Assembly (NCBI GenBank): GCA_914767885.1
Contig: CAJZBQ010000017.1
Coordinates: forward strand, 682,001 to 746,000
Origin: Blepharisma stoltei
Taxonomy: Eukaryota; Ciliophora; Heterotrichea; Heterotrichida; Blepharismidae
DNA: 64,000 nt
Direction of reading: 5' to 3'
Positions 48,680 through 60,005 of the stretch are shown here, piece by piece (positions within the stretch are counted from its first letter, which is position 1; each line of letters starts with the position of its first letter). The notes beneath the pieces are model-generated. The model made no database searches. It was not told where the DNA came from and saw nothing but the letters and a program-made list of their open reading frames with translations. A program made the translations under genes and the position numbers.

Positions 48680-51600
48680 TTATAGATCTGATCCGATTTG
48701 CAAAATACTTGGCAGAATTGAATATAAATTGAGCTGCTTGATTTCACTATTTATTGAAGGGAAATAATAAAAACAAAATAGCACGAGAAGAGCCACAGAA
48801 TAAAAAACAGATGCATAAATAATCACATTTACTTGTGAATCGATGATGCTTTTGGAGTCATGGTTAGCCATTTGATACTCCAAATTTATTTGATTTTCGA
48901 TGCATGTGATATGATACGAAAGCTCTTCCATTTCCTCTTTTGATACATAATTTTTATTAGCGATATCATAAAGGTCATATTTTGCAATTTCTATGCTTGT
49001 AAATGAGCCAAAACTCAGCATTGAAGTCCCTTTAATTTGTTCATATATTTCATCTCTTAATTCTTTTGACATTAAATTCGAAAATTCTTTTTGTCTTAAT
49101 TCGTCGTTTTTGTCAAAGAGGGAAGCTGCGGTTTTATTTAACATAATTTTAGGGTCTGCGAAGTCATAGATGGTTGGGAATGTTTCTTTTAGGTAAAATG
49201 ATGATTTTTCTCTAGCGAAAATTGAAACTCTTGATAATAAGGACCGTCTTAAGTTGAAATTATTTAGTAGCTTAGGACGGTTTATTAAGGATGTTTCGCA
49301 TATGGGGTATAAATATAGCTGGACCAATAAATAATAATTTAGTGTGATAGCAAAAAAAATCAGAAGCCTTATTGTATATTTTATATAAATTTTGGTAGCG
49401 ACCCTTCTTTTGATTTTATAAAAATTTCTGCTGATATTTTCATCATTTTTATATTCAATGCCATGAATTGTTAATAGTCTATCGATAACTGCACTTTTTA
49501 ATAATAACAATGAAAACTGCGCATTATTTAGTAAAAAATTTCAAAATTTATCATAATTTCTCGACATCAGCACAATAAACCAAAAAATTACCCCAACTCA
49601 TATAGAAGTAGCAATTACGCCAGCTGTTAAAAATAGCACGACATTCAGTCCTATCATTTTTATTTTATCTATTTCGCATTCTTCTATATCTTTAATAGCA
49701 TTTTCAGTATATTTATAAGCAAGCCCAAGACCATTTATTACTAAAAATTTTGCATGTTCTTTATAATTTCCTTTATTTGATTTAACGTCACTAATCATAT
49801 TTTGTCCCTAAATAATTCTTACATGATAAATAAACTCTCCTATCATGTTATAAATATTTTCGTCCGATATTTTTGGCTTTTTTTCTTCAAAATTTCATAA
49901 AGGAATTTTATGATCTGTTGCAATATCATAAGCACTACAATATTTTCGGTCATCAAAATCAGATATGATGCTATTTTGGATATTAATTAATGATAAAATT
50001 GTATTTTCTAGCTTTTGCGTGTCCAAAGATTGAGAATTCGCTTGGATTTCTATATCTAAAGCGCTTGAAAAATCAGCTAAAAGCCCTAAATCGTATAAAA
50101 GTTCTCCTAAATGTGTAAAAATAGTCGGAGAGGTGCTTAAGGGAATGTCACTTGTTACATAAACTAATATTGCAGCCATTGAACTGATGGCTGAAATAAT
50201 CTAAATAATTTTTACCAATAGGAAAAATATTAATTGTAAAATTCTCAGCTTTTTTTTAGTTTGAAGCGCCAAATCTTGTGATTGCTCTAATTATAAAGTA
50301 CTTATTTTTAATATAGAAAAAGTGCTGCTACTAGCATCACCATAAAAGGAATTTTCGTTAAGCGCAGGACTTAAATCCAGTGTAGAGCTTTCGTTTAAAT
50401 AACTTCTTTTGTTCCCATCAAAAATCTTATCAAATTGGTATTGGAACTTAATCATTTCAAAGTTTTTATTTTCAAATTCATTTGTTTCTGAATGAAAAAT
50501 TTGTTGCTTATTATCATTTTCTTTAATTTTTTTTATTTCTGCTTCATCATTAATGATAAAAATAATATGAAGTTTTGTAGATTTTAGCATTTTTTGTATA
50601 TACACTATAAGTCGGTCCTGGTCTTTTATTTTTAAGTTTATAGGCTCATTTGCCTTTTGCATGTCAAAGCCTGGTAGAAATTTTAGTATATGTTTACATT
50701 TCAAATTGGCTTCGGAATGCAAAATAGTGCTAGAAAAATGCTCAGTATGGCCAATAATTATTCCAAGCTCTGTTATTAGAGCCATTTCTCTCTTAATCCC
50801 GCTCAATGAGTGAGAAAAAAAATCATTGGAAAAATCCTTATATTTTGAAAAAATATTTTAATATATATTATAATGAAAGCTTTAGCTAATTCTGTATTGC
50901 ACTTTAAAACATAATAAAAGCTATTAGGATTTTTTTAAAAAATAAAAAAAAATTGCATATAATGTTTTTTAAAAAACCCCTCTATGTGAACAAAATTTTT
51001 TGCTAGCTTAGTGATGGAGAAGATTTAGCAGCGACTTGTTCAAAAGAAATTAAATAATATGCAGAATTATGAAATGCTGTAGCTTTTATCATGATATTAC
51101 ACTCTATTAAAAATCCTTTATAGTCTTGTAAAAATAGCCAATCGTTATAAACTTCTATCGTGTTCGATGAGTGTAAAAAATTTTTCATCCATTTTTCATG
51201 GAGCTGGTCATAGGGCTGAGGAATAAAATTTCATATTGGAGAATCTAAAGCATGATTCAAAGTTATTCCTAAAATATTCATAGCTTTGTCATTATTTATT
51301 TATTTATTTTTAGTAATTTACCGCTGAAACTCAGCATTTCTCTCTCGACACTTCATCACTGAATAAATAAACTTTTTAATTTTGCCATCCACTTCTTCAA
51401 ATTTCTCTTTGTGCTTTTCTTCAAACCACTCCACAAACCTCTGCGAATAAAGTGCAATTTCATGCACCTTAAATTTTTCTCCAATAACTTCATATAGTAC
51501 CCCACACTTTTCTAAATCTATCAATAACTCCACCCTATAACTATCATATAAATAACATTCATCAAGAAGATGAATTTCATCTTCTACCATTCATCCACAC

Positions 51601-54600
51601 CCTCTACAAATACTATTCTGTCGCAAGTGCCTTGTATTCTGTGACTTAGCAGTTATGTTAAAAACCAGCCCTGAGCCTAAAGATATAGGCAATTTCCTGA
51701 GCCCTATGAGAGTTCAAGTAAGTGTACGGGTTTCTCTCTAAGACACTTTTACCCTCATTCAGAGTCACAAAAAGCCTTGTTGTTGCACGAACTTCATTTT
51801 CAATTCTAAACTTATACGTATTCCAAGCATGAGGCATCATCCTGCTCATAATGACCCTCCTAGTTTCCTTTTGTCGTCAGATCCTCAGCTCATCAAGCTT
51901 CACCACCTCGATCATTTAGCACTCATTTTTGCTCATGATGATAGCTCCTGTTTCACATTCAGTTCATACACTTTACCCAGCATCGTCCCCCTTTTGAGTT
52001 CTCTTTCAAGCTTCAGTCGATAGTTAAGGACTCTCACAGCCAACTGCATCTCCATGCTCATGATACCACTATCCATATAAAGAGTTTCGTTTGCTACTCC
52101 CTGAGGAGCTGACATCAGTCATCTGATCCACCTTCTTTGAATTACCTCTAACTGCTCAAGTACCCTTTCAGCCCCCAGTGTGCTCCCTGTTACCTCTAAT
52201 CCATATAGCCCTACTGAGTTTATACACGCTCTCAGTATCGTCAGCTTTTTCTGCATTTGCAAATTCTTCAGTGACTTCAATCTGCCAAGGGTCAAGCACA
52301 TAGCTGTTCTCATCTTACTAACCCTTTCGTCAAGGTGGTAAGTGTTTTTTACTCTCTTTCCTAGCGCATATCCTAGGTATTTATAGGCTTTCACTTCTTT
52401 TATTAGATTTCCGTTAATCCTTATATTTATACCCTCACATGATTTGCCAAAAGTCATTATCTCCGATTTTTCCTGATTTATTTCGATCTTGTAGTCTTCT
52501 GCCCATGACTCAGTTGCCCTTACCAACTCTCTCAGCATATGTGGATTTTCAGCAATCAGAACTATATCATCAGCATAAAGCAATATCCCAATCTTAAGGC
52601 CATCTTCCAGTTGTACCCCTAATCCAAGCTCTTCAATTTTCCATGCCAGCTCATTTGGAATGAAATTAAAGCACACTGGTAAAGAGCATCCTCCTTGTCG
52701 CACTCCTCTATTAATTTTAATTGGTTTCTGTTGCTCTCCATTCATAATGATCATGCTCTCCTCATCACTTACCATCGCCCTTGCTAAAGCAATTAACTTT
52801 CTGTCAACCCCTCTTTTAGCCATCACCTCTAGCAAAATTCTCCTTTCCACTGAGTCAAATGCCTTCATAAGATCTAGAAAACGCACAATATGTGTCCTTG
52901 TTCAACCTTTCTCTGCTTTCAATTATTGTTCCTAAAATGAAGATTTGATCACTACAGCTCCTGGATTTTTTGTGAACCCTCCTTGCGTCCAGTGCATAAT
53001 GTGCTTAAGGCTAATATCACGATTCAGTCTATTAGTGAACACTTTATCAAATAACTTATAAATCGCGTTTACCAGAGTGATCGGTCTCAGATTCTGAGGT
53101 CTAACATCGTCTCCTTTTTTTGGCAGTAAAATCACACTTGCTGACTTCATATGTTTTGGTATTTCCTCATCTTCCCACATCCTCATCAAAAGATCTGCAA
53201 TTTTCCCTTTTTAACTCATCACTACCATATTTAATGAGCTCTCCAGAGATTCCGTCAGGTCCATTCGCCTTGCCATTCTTTATTCAGCTAATCTCTTTGA
53301 GTATTTCCTCTCTCGTTATAGTATTGTTATTCGATGACTCAGCCAGCATCAGTTCCCCAATTTCAGGACCATTATACATCTTCCTCCACCACTCAATTAC
53401 ACTCCTCTTGTCCTCAGGTTGAAAGCTTATTGCCCTATTTGATCTCTTCTTGATGGATGTCATATACTTCCAAGCTTCATTGATCCCTAAAACCATCTCT
53501 TCTGCCCTCCGCTCTGCAACCGTCTGCCTTTTTTCCCTTTCAAGTAACATTTTGAAGGTCCTTTGTGCCTCCTTATGAAACCGGAGATTCTCCAAGTAGG
53601 ACTTTATATCTCCCCGTCGGATGTCCATCAATGCTTCCTCGAACAAATTCCTCGACTCTTTCAGTCAACCCCTAGTATATCTGCTCATTCTGTATCCTGT
53701 TGTACTCATTTGGGTCCCTAGAGCATCTATTGCAGATTCCCTTATTGTGGCGCTGAGTCTATAGTATTCTTGGCCTAACTCCCCTCTACTCGCATTTTCT
53801 CCTATGCATCTCAGCATGGGTACTTCTGGTATTTTGCTCTATTTCGTTCATGCAACAGCTTCCGCACATTAATATGAGGTATAGCCCTAATTGTTTTCGT
53901 CTCACCGTTGATCTTTTCTTTGGAAAGAGAGACTTTTATAGCATTGTGGTCAGAGCTTATAGGATAGCCCACAATCCCAACCTTCATGACAGCCTCCAGC
54001 ATTTCTTTGCCTACCATTGCATAGTCTATACACGTTGGAATACCATTTCTGCCTTTAAAAGTTGGCTCTCTAATAGGGAGTACCTCCAGATCTAATCCTT
54101 TTGCTATTCTTAATAGACTCTTCCCATTTCTATTCGTTTTAGTCGATGCATATCCAATGAGATGAGCATTTATATCTCCTAAAATTACCACATTCTTGCC
54201 TCTGAATCTTATGCTCGCAATTTCCTCATTCAAGATATCAAAAAAAACTGTCTCTGATTGCTCTCCCTGTGGATTCTACCGGTACATAGATTTCCATGAT
54301 TATCAAATTATCTACTTCCAGCATTATACATCTGCCTTCACTTTCCGGAGCTCCGTTCTCTATGACACTGCACTTTATGTCCCTTTTCAGAAAAAATCCT
54401 ACTCCGCTACTGTTTTTACTTATCCCGTTTCCAATTCACTGATAGCCAGCTACAGAGATAAATTCTTCTCCACTCAGATGAGTTTCACAGATTCCCAGAA
54501 TGTCAATGTCCTTTTCCCTCAGCATCTGCTCTATTTCATCGAGTTTGCCTTTCAAATCCACATATATTCAAGTGCACTATCTTGATGCAACTCTTAGGGC

Positions 54601-57600
54601 CTACTGACTCTTCATTCCTTTTTTTGGTGCAATCCTCAACTGTCAGCTGTATGTACTTATTGCTCGTCTTAAGCTTTTTCATTGTGCTTTCCGTTCAATC
54701 AAGCTTTCTTTTCAGAGATTCAATCTTTCTCGGTTCTTCTGCCTCCATCTTTCATACTCTAGCATCACCCTCTGAAATGTTCAACACCAGTATCCGCCTT
54801 CTTTGGATGAACCCCATGTAGCATTCATCCTCATTAACACATAGTGCAAAACTGTACTTGCTTAACTTTATCATCAGGCTCTTAAGAGCCACTTGTACAT
54901 TTCTTCCCAACATAGGCTCCTCAAAGCATTCCAATTCTCCGTAAACTCCTTTTCTCATCTTGATTTTAAGACTACTCTCTTCAACCTGCATATTTGTTAT
55001 GATATTTTCCATCCCAGTTTCTACCCTGCAATAATAGAGCTGCGTTGTCCTGAATCTCTCCTGCGCAAGCTTCGACTTTTCTCTCTCAATCGCTTCGAGG
55101 CTTCTGATAGCTTCTTTTGCCTCATTACAATCTTCTTCGCGGTGTCCTTGATTTCCGCACAGGTTGCATTTAAACATGAAAGCATGGGTCATGCTACACC
55201 TATATCCTAGGATATCCACATAGTTGCTTAACTCCATCATTTCTTCTTCATCCTTCAGTCACACAAATGCTATTAAATCCCCATTTGGCAATCCTGCTTC
55301 AGTGTCCACCTTAACTTCCCAAGTCCACCATTTCTTCTCAATCTGGGAAACCGCTAACTCCAGAGGAATGTTGTAATCCACCTTTATTCTAAGCCTGTAG
55401 TGCCTGAAGTCTTGCAATCCATTGACATAGATGGGGTCGATATTTAAAGTATGCAGAATCACCTCACAAACCATTTTCCTTTTTCAGAGAGGATATTTAG
55501 TTCGTCTTCTTTGATAACCATCATGATTAAGTTCTCGCCCTTATCTCTCCACTCCAAGATTTTGTTCTTATAAATATACCCCAAGTCCTCTTTGATGCAT
55601 GCCTTAACCTCCTTTACAAAGTCCCTGTCCTTCCTATATTCAGCCTTGAGCATGCCAAGAAAATCCAAAACATTTATTTCTATCATTCCCATTTCCACAT
55701 CCATATCATTAAGAATTTCAAAGATTGACCTCTTGGAAGGCCCCAGCACACTCCGCGTCACTTCATTTCTTAAATTAACGGTCATAAACATTCTCCGTAT
55801 CCACAAGTTGGCTTATCTCTGCCCTTCTGAATTTGGCGCCAACCTCCATCGCTCTTCTTCCATGTTGCCGCGAAGCACTATGCCCATGAAATTGCACAGA
55901 TTGGGAAAGAGTACGGGGGCTCATTTGGTTTCGGGTTTTCTGGGTCTTTATAAAAACTTCCTGTTGAGCTGCTTGAAAAAGTCTGAGAAAGCTTTTGACT
56001 ACTGTTCATTTAAATTTAAAATAAAAAAATTAGCTTTGTCATTAATATAGACAATTTTACCAAAAGAATTGTCAGCACAAGTAACTAAAATTATGGCTAA
56101 ATTTTTCCCATAATTTTCTAAATTTTGATTTTCGTTTCTTTGGATAGTCACTTCAAGGCCGTTTTTCTTTTTATTTATTTTATCTGCGTCTTCATGATTA
56201 CTCATGATATTTTGGAGGAAGCTGATATAGTTTTCATAGGCTTCAACATTCTTATATTTCTCTATTAGGTTTTTATACCCCTTATTAACATTTTCTATAG
56301 AACAGCAAGCTTTTCCTACTATGAATTCAAGCTTTCTTACTCTGGGTATTTTTAAAGAAAATTCTTCTTGTAATTCTATTAAAAAATCACATAATCTTTC
56401 GTCTTGTCTTTTTATTATAGCGAATTCTTTTAGATATTCCAGATAAATAGTAAACTCATTACAACAAATTGCAATTTCTTTTATTTATTATAGATAATTA
56501 TTTGTTCACTATAAATGAGTATATCTGGAAAAGAGTGGCATTTTCTTTGGACTAGCCAACAAAACACCCTCCATTCTTGTATATCGCCTTCAAATGAAGA
56601 CTCAAAGTGGCCGATTTTTGATAATTTAATTCTCGCAAGTCTTTCATTTTTCAATATTGAAAGACAAAAATTAAATTCCCAAATCACAAAAAGCTTATTT
56701 TTTTGGAAATGGCTGCACTTTGAGTATTTTTTAAATAATTTGAGTACTGATAATTTATCTTCAAGCTTTTTATCTGTAAGTAAATGCCGAATTTTGCACT
56801 CAAACTCAAACTGATTTTCAGAAATTTTCTGATTATGCTGCAATTTCTTATAATTCACTATTACAATATGCACACAAAACAGCATCATCAGTGGCTGGAC
56901 AAATAAATTAAAAATCACTATTATAAGTGCATTATTCATAATTTGCCCGAAAATAAAAACTATCAAGGTTGACGAAATCGAGGCCATTTTGCAGGCTTGA
57001 ATGGAATTTTCTAAATAATTATAAAACTGCATGTATACGTTGCACTTATAGAGCAAGTATAATGCAAATACTAACGCAATAATTTGATGAATAATTGTGT
57101 GCTTTGAGCCAAAAGAAACATACAAAACAGACATAAACATATAAAAGCACCGTCTCTGTATGTCTAATTCGGCTGATGATCGGGCTTTTATGTTTTTCCT
57201 TGCATGTGAATGCTTTATATCACAAGTGAAAGCTTCTGAAAGCAAAATTATAGGAAATAAAATTATAATGCAAAACAAAGCAAAAACTGCACCATAAATT
57301 CCATAATTTAGGCTGCCTGATGAAGTTTTCCCATCATATTCTTCAATGTAGTTTGCATTAATTAAAGAATATTTTGTAATCATAAGACAAATCATGGAAC
57401 TTGGGATTAGGCAAACCGTGGATAGCATTAAAGCTATTTTTCTAGGTATAATAATGACTAATTCAGGCGCTTTCTTGCCTAAATAGACATATGTGCCAAA
57501 GGTAGCAAAAGATAAAACGCATGCTCCAATTAGGGAAATCGTCCCATAGAAGCAAAAATCCATGACTCCAAATGTGGCACATACCTGATCGTAGCTTATA

Positions 57601-57878
57601 ATTCCAATGCCTTGCCAGAAGATTATATAGGATTTTCAATCTTCTACCTCTAAATTGGGGTACCATGTCAAAGAAGTTAGCTGAAGGGTTATGATTATGT
57701 TTATGGTAATTTCATATAATAGCTGCTGCTTGATCCTTATTTTTGTGCTATATTTAACCTCAAAAAGCTGCCCAAAAAACCCAAAAACCGTATTTTTCAA
57801 TTTATTAGAGAAAAGAGACTTCTCTAAAAACCCGCTGACGTCTTCATGATCAGCCACTTCTTTTGTGGTATGAAGCAT
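48680..57878 (-). CDS. Gene 8: PAS-domain multipass membrane protein, complete (1367 aa), split by a LINE
   Basis: Start ATG at 57878 (MLHTTKEVADHEDVSGF), stop TAA at 48680-48682. Removing IES 56444-56511, the LINE with one target repeat (51282-56031), IES 50794-51025 and three 15-nt introns (50287-50301, 50201-50215, 49808-49822) leaves 4104 nt, in frame. TGA is Trp, for example in EDWKSY. Domains: CDIKHSHARKNIKARSS, NERLARIKLSKI, a PAS domain split by the LINE after IVYINDKA, then the C-terminal membrane block; the tail motif is ANHDSKSIIDSQ, where the others have ADRDSK. The only gene on the minus strand; converges on gene 7, diverges from gene 9. Confidence 0.86.
50287..50301 (-). other. 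Extra 15-nt intron found only in gene 8
   Basis: The minus strand reads GTACTTTATAATTAG and holds the only in-frame stop (TAA) of this exon. Splicing gives SILKIKQSQDLALQTKKKLR. It interrupts a codon after its first base, unlike the two conserved introns between codons. Confidence 0.78.
50794..51025 (+). mobile_element. Worn MITE-like IES, CTCCGTGAG family, copy J (232 bp)
   Basis: Traces: CTCAATGAGTGAG...ATCATTGGAAAAATCC at the left, CTCTATGTGAACAAAATTTTTTGC at the right; C-tracts mostly lost. TA at 50794-50795 and 51026-51027; removal gives SFEQVAAKREMALITELG. Confidence 0.8.
51318..54566 (-). pseudogene. LINE ORF2: endonuclease-reverse transcriptase, frame-broken
   Basis: Endonuclease: DILGICETHLSG near 54510, VVILGDINAHL near 54180, SSDHNAIKVSL near 53940. 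Reverse transcriptase: LRPITLVNAIYKLFDKV near 53085, GVRQGG near 52706, YADD at 52566-52577, KYLGY near 52380. C-terminal finger CRGCG-x-H-LLDEC near 51610-51555. Most pieces share one frame; 53284-53646 and 51658-51849 are shifted, and a shift at a T-run near 54240 splits the endonuclease. TGA encodes Trp in RRWIRWLMSAP near 52115. Not expected to be active as it stands. Confidence 0.88.
54567..55806 (-). pseudogene. LINE ORF1: nucleic-acid-binding protein with CCHC zinc knuckle, one frameshift
   Basis: Begins about MWIRRMFMTVNLRNEV at 55806 and shifts frame near 55465 (GKWFVR against VCEVILHTL). It then reads on with TGA as Trp through CNLCGNQGHREEDC (55171-55130) and a Lys-rich C-terminus (KRKLDWTESTMKKLK). 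The knuckle matches C-x2-C-x4-H-x4-C of gag-like LINE ORF1 proteins. Confidence 0.82.
56444..56511. other. IES, 68 bp, TA-bounded
   Basis: Removal gives SFPDILIYLEYLKEFAIIK on the minus strand. The shortest insert in the window. Confidence 0.8.
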
Positions 57879-58054
57879 GGAATTTTTTATATGGTTATAA
57901 AATATTAGATTAAAATCTGGCTATTTTTATAGCGAAAGAGACATCAGAAATTCAAAACACTTATCAGTAAGAAAATTTATTATGGAATATTTATCCATAA
58001 TTTAGATAAAATTATGGGTTTTCTGAGAATTAAAAAGAATAAGATATATACTGA

Positions 58055-58265
58055 TTGCCCGATGATGGCGCTCAATGCGCCATCACCGGGCAACGTCTTT
58101 TAAGGGTTCACACGTGAAATGGGTTCCACGTGTGGAACCCTTTTTGACGCGTGGAAGTGAGGATTCTCCACGTGTTAAAAGGGTTCCACACTTGGAACCC
58201 TTTTCCATTGTGGACCCTGTAAAAAGTTGCCCGATGATGGCGCATTGAGCGCCATCATCGGGCAA
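58055..58265. mobile_element. Hairpin element of the CACGTG / TTGCCCGATGATGG family (211 bp)
   Basis: The same 39-bp hairpin (TTGCCCGATGATGGCGC/GCGCCATCA-CGGGCAA) stands at both ends, 58055-58093 and 58227-58265. Between them are GGGTTCCACGTGTGGAACCC and further CACGTG pieces. Related to 47381-47556 and 5803-5952. Confidence 0.83.
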
Positions 58266-58849
58266 TTTTCTATAAGTTAATATATAGAGAAGGAGAGTAA
58301 TACAAATAAAGAATATTTTTAATAAGTATATAAAAATATTAAGAGAGTAAACATTTAGTCGCCTTTTATAAGTAAAATTAATATAAGAGTTAGATGGTTG
58401 TCTTCAAAGCCTAGATGTTATGCGACTTTAATCTATGTATAGCACTAAAATAAGTTATATCAGTTGGCTATTTCCCTTATGGTTTTAAAATCACAGAAAT
58501 TCACCACAAAAGTAGGCTTAACAATTTTATGGTGTATGCGGTGTGCAAAGGATCATAAAGAATAACTCAAAAATAATTGTATTTGAATTTGATACAATTT
58601 AGCATTATTAATTTAATTGTGACTATCTTTATATATAAGATGATCTTTTTCTAGAAATTCCTGATTATGATATTAGTATGCATGGAGGGACATGGAAATA
58701 ATTAGAATATTTCACAAAAACCCAATCACTGATTTTAGCTAATCAAATATTTCTGGATTTATATAAATCTGGTTTTAATAAAAGTAAGCCAATGTCCTAT
58801 CTATCCAATGTTTTAATTAATTAATTTTTAACTCTTATATAAATTAATA

Positions 58850-59215
58850 TGCGAAGACGACTACCGACACCTTGGCGCAATTTTTTCAACAAGCAGAGAA
58901 GCAGATAAAGTTTACTTGATATATATCGGCTAGGAGTTTTCTCGTTGAACCTTGGGAAATGATTTTTGCTTCTAGGGTTTAATGGTAAGCCAGAGATTTG
59001 GAGAATAGAGCAGTGCAAAACCTTATGTGCCTGTAAGACATCAAATACCACTGCGATATTGAGAGCTGCCTTCAAGGAATTGAGCCGGAGTCAGAAAGCC
59101 CAACCACCTTTGCAAGACTTTCCTGCGGGGGAGGGGAAGGATTTCTGCCAGGATCTAGTGGGATGATATCACGCAGGGATAGAAATTCCTTCCCTACTAA
59201 ATGACAAAAGATAAG
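58850..59215. other. G+C-richer island, possible element
   Basis: Base composition resembles the retroposons, but ends, tail and target duplication are not evident and no protein is recognised. Confidence 0.35.
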
Positions 59216-60005
59216 TTCTCATCTTTCGAAAGTTTTTCAAAATAAATTTCTTTGATTACAGTTAAATTATGTAATTTAATTATAATAATTTTTAGATATA
59301 TAATCGAATCAAAAATCCTCGAATAAAAGTTATAAAAATGATCATAATTTGATTTCGATTTTGAGCTTAAATTTAAAATTGGATTAAAGCTTGGGGAATT
59401 TGGGTAATAACTGTAATTGCTAAATTATATATTTAGTGATTATTAATTTAATGATGCTTTATTTAAGGTTATTGAGATAATTCCTTGGGCGTCAAGAAGG
59501 ATTGCTCATTATGTATAATGTCTAAAGTGATTTAGTGCGAATCTAGTCTTTATATAAATATAAGAGATATTGTGGTAATTTTATAAGAGATAATTTTTGG
59601 CAGCTTTCAATTATTTATTATAAAAAAATTTTACTAATGAGAAACAATACCGATGACATTATTTTTAACATTACAGTAGATTTTCGTTAAAAATTCAAAA
59701 TTCATTCTATTAAGAATCCAAAGGAATTCATAAAAACTAAAATACTTTATGGATTAGCCATTTTCAAGCAATTGAATAACTGTATGGATTATGATATGGA
59801 TAAAAAATAAAGAAGACTTTCTATTAATCATAATTCCTTTTGCTGGAAATATTTAGATTCAATACAGCTAATATTAGAACGTTGGCAAGCATAATTTAAT
59901 ATTTCATAAAATTTATAATAAATTTTAGAACTATTAAAAAAAATTTTCTTTCCATAGTTTCTGTGCGATTTTAATAAGTTATTATACATTTCAGTCATTA
60001 ATACC

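Larger units (their letters stand above)
51295..56031 (-). mobile_element. Non-LTR retrotransposon (LINE), 4.7 kb, inside gene 8
   Basis: The 13-bp direct repeat AGCTTTGTCATTA stands at 51282-51294 and 56032-56044. On the minus strand the element runs 56031 to 51295 and ends in a TAAA tail. Order: ORF1 with a CCHC knuckle, an apurinic-type endonuclease, reverse transcriptase with YADD, and a C-terminal C-x2-C...H-x4-C finger. That is the plan of R1/Jockey/CR1-like LINEs. TGA stands for Trp, so it is adapted to the host code. Several frameshifts break both ORFs. Its removal from the somatic genome is required for gene 8 to work; the TA at the end of the repeat could serve. Confidence 0.93.
57879..60005. 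other. Divergent spacer between genes 8 and 9
   Basis: Must hold both promoters. Contains a hairpin element (58055-58265) and a G+C-richer stretch (58850-59215) that may be an unrecognised element. The rest is AT-rich. Confidence 0.6.

Noticed and set aside
52660-55210. Plus-strand ORFs of 79-152 codons across the LINE
   Set aside because: Shadows of the minus-strand LINE ORFs, which carry the endonuclease and YADD motifs.
58850-59215. Third LINE or SINE copy
   Set aside because: Composition fits, but no motif, tail or target duplication could be seen.
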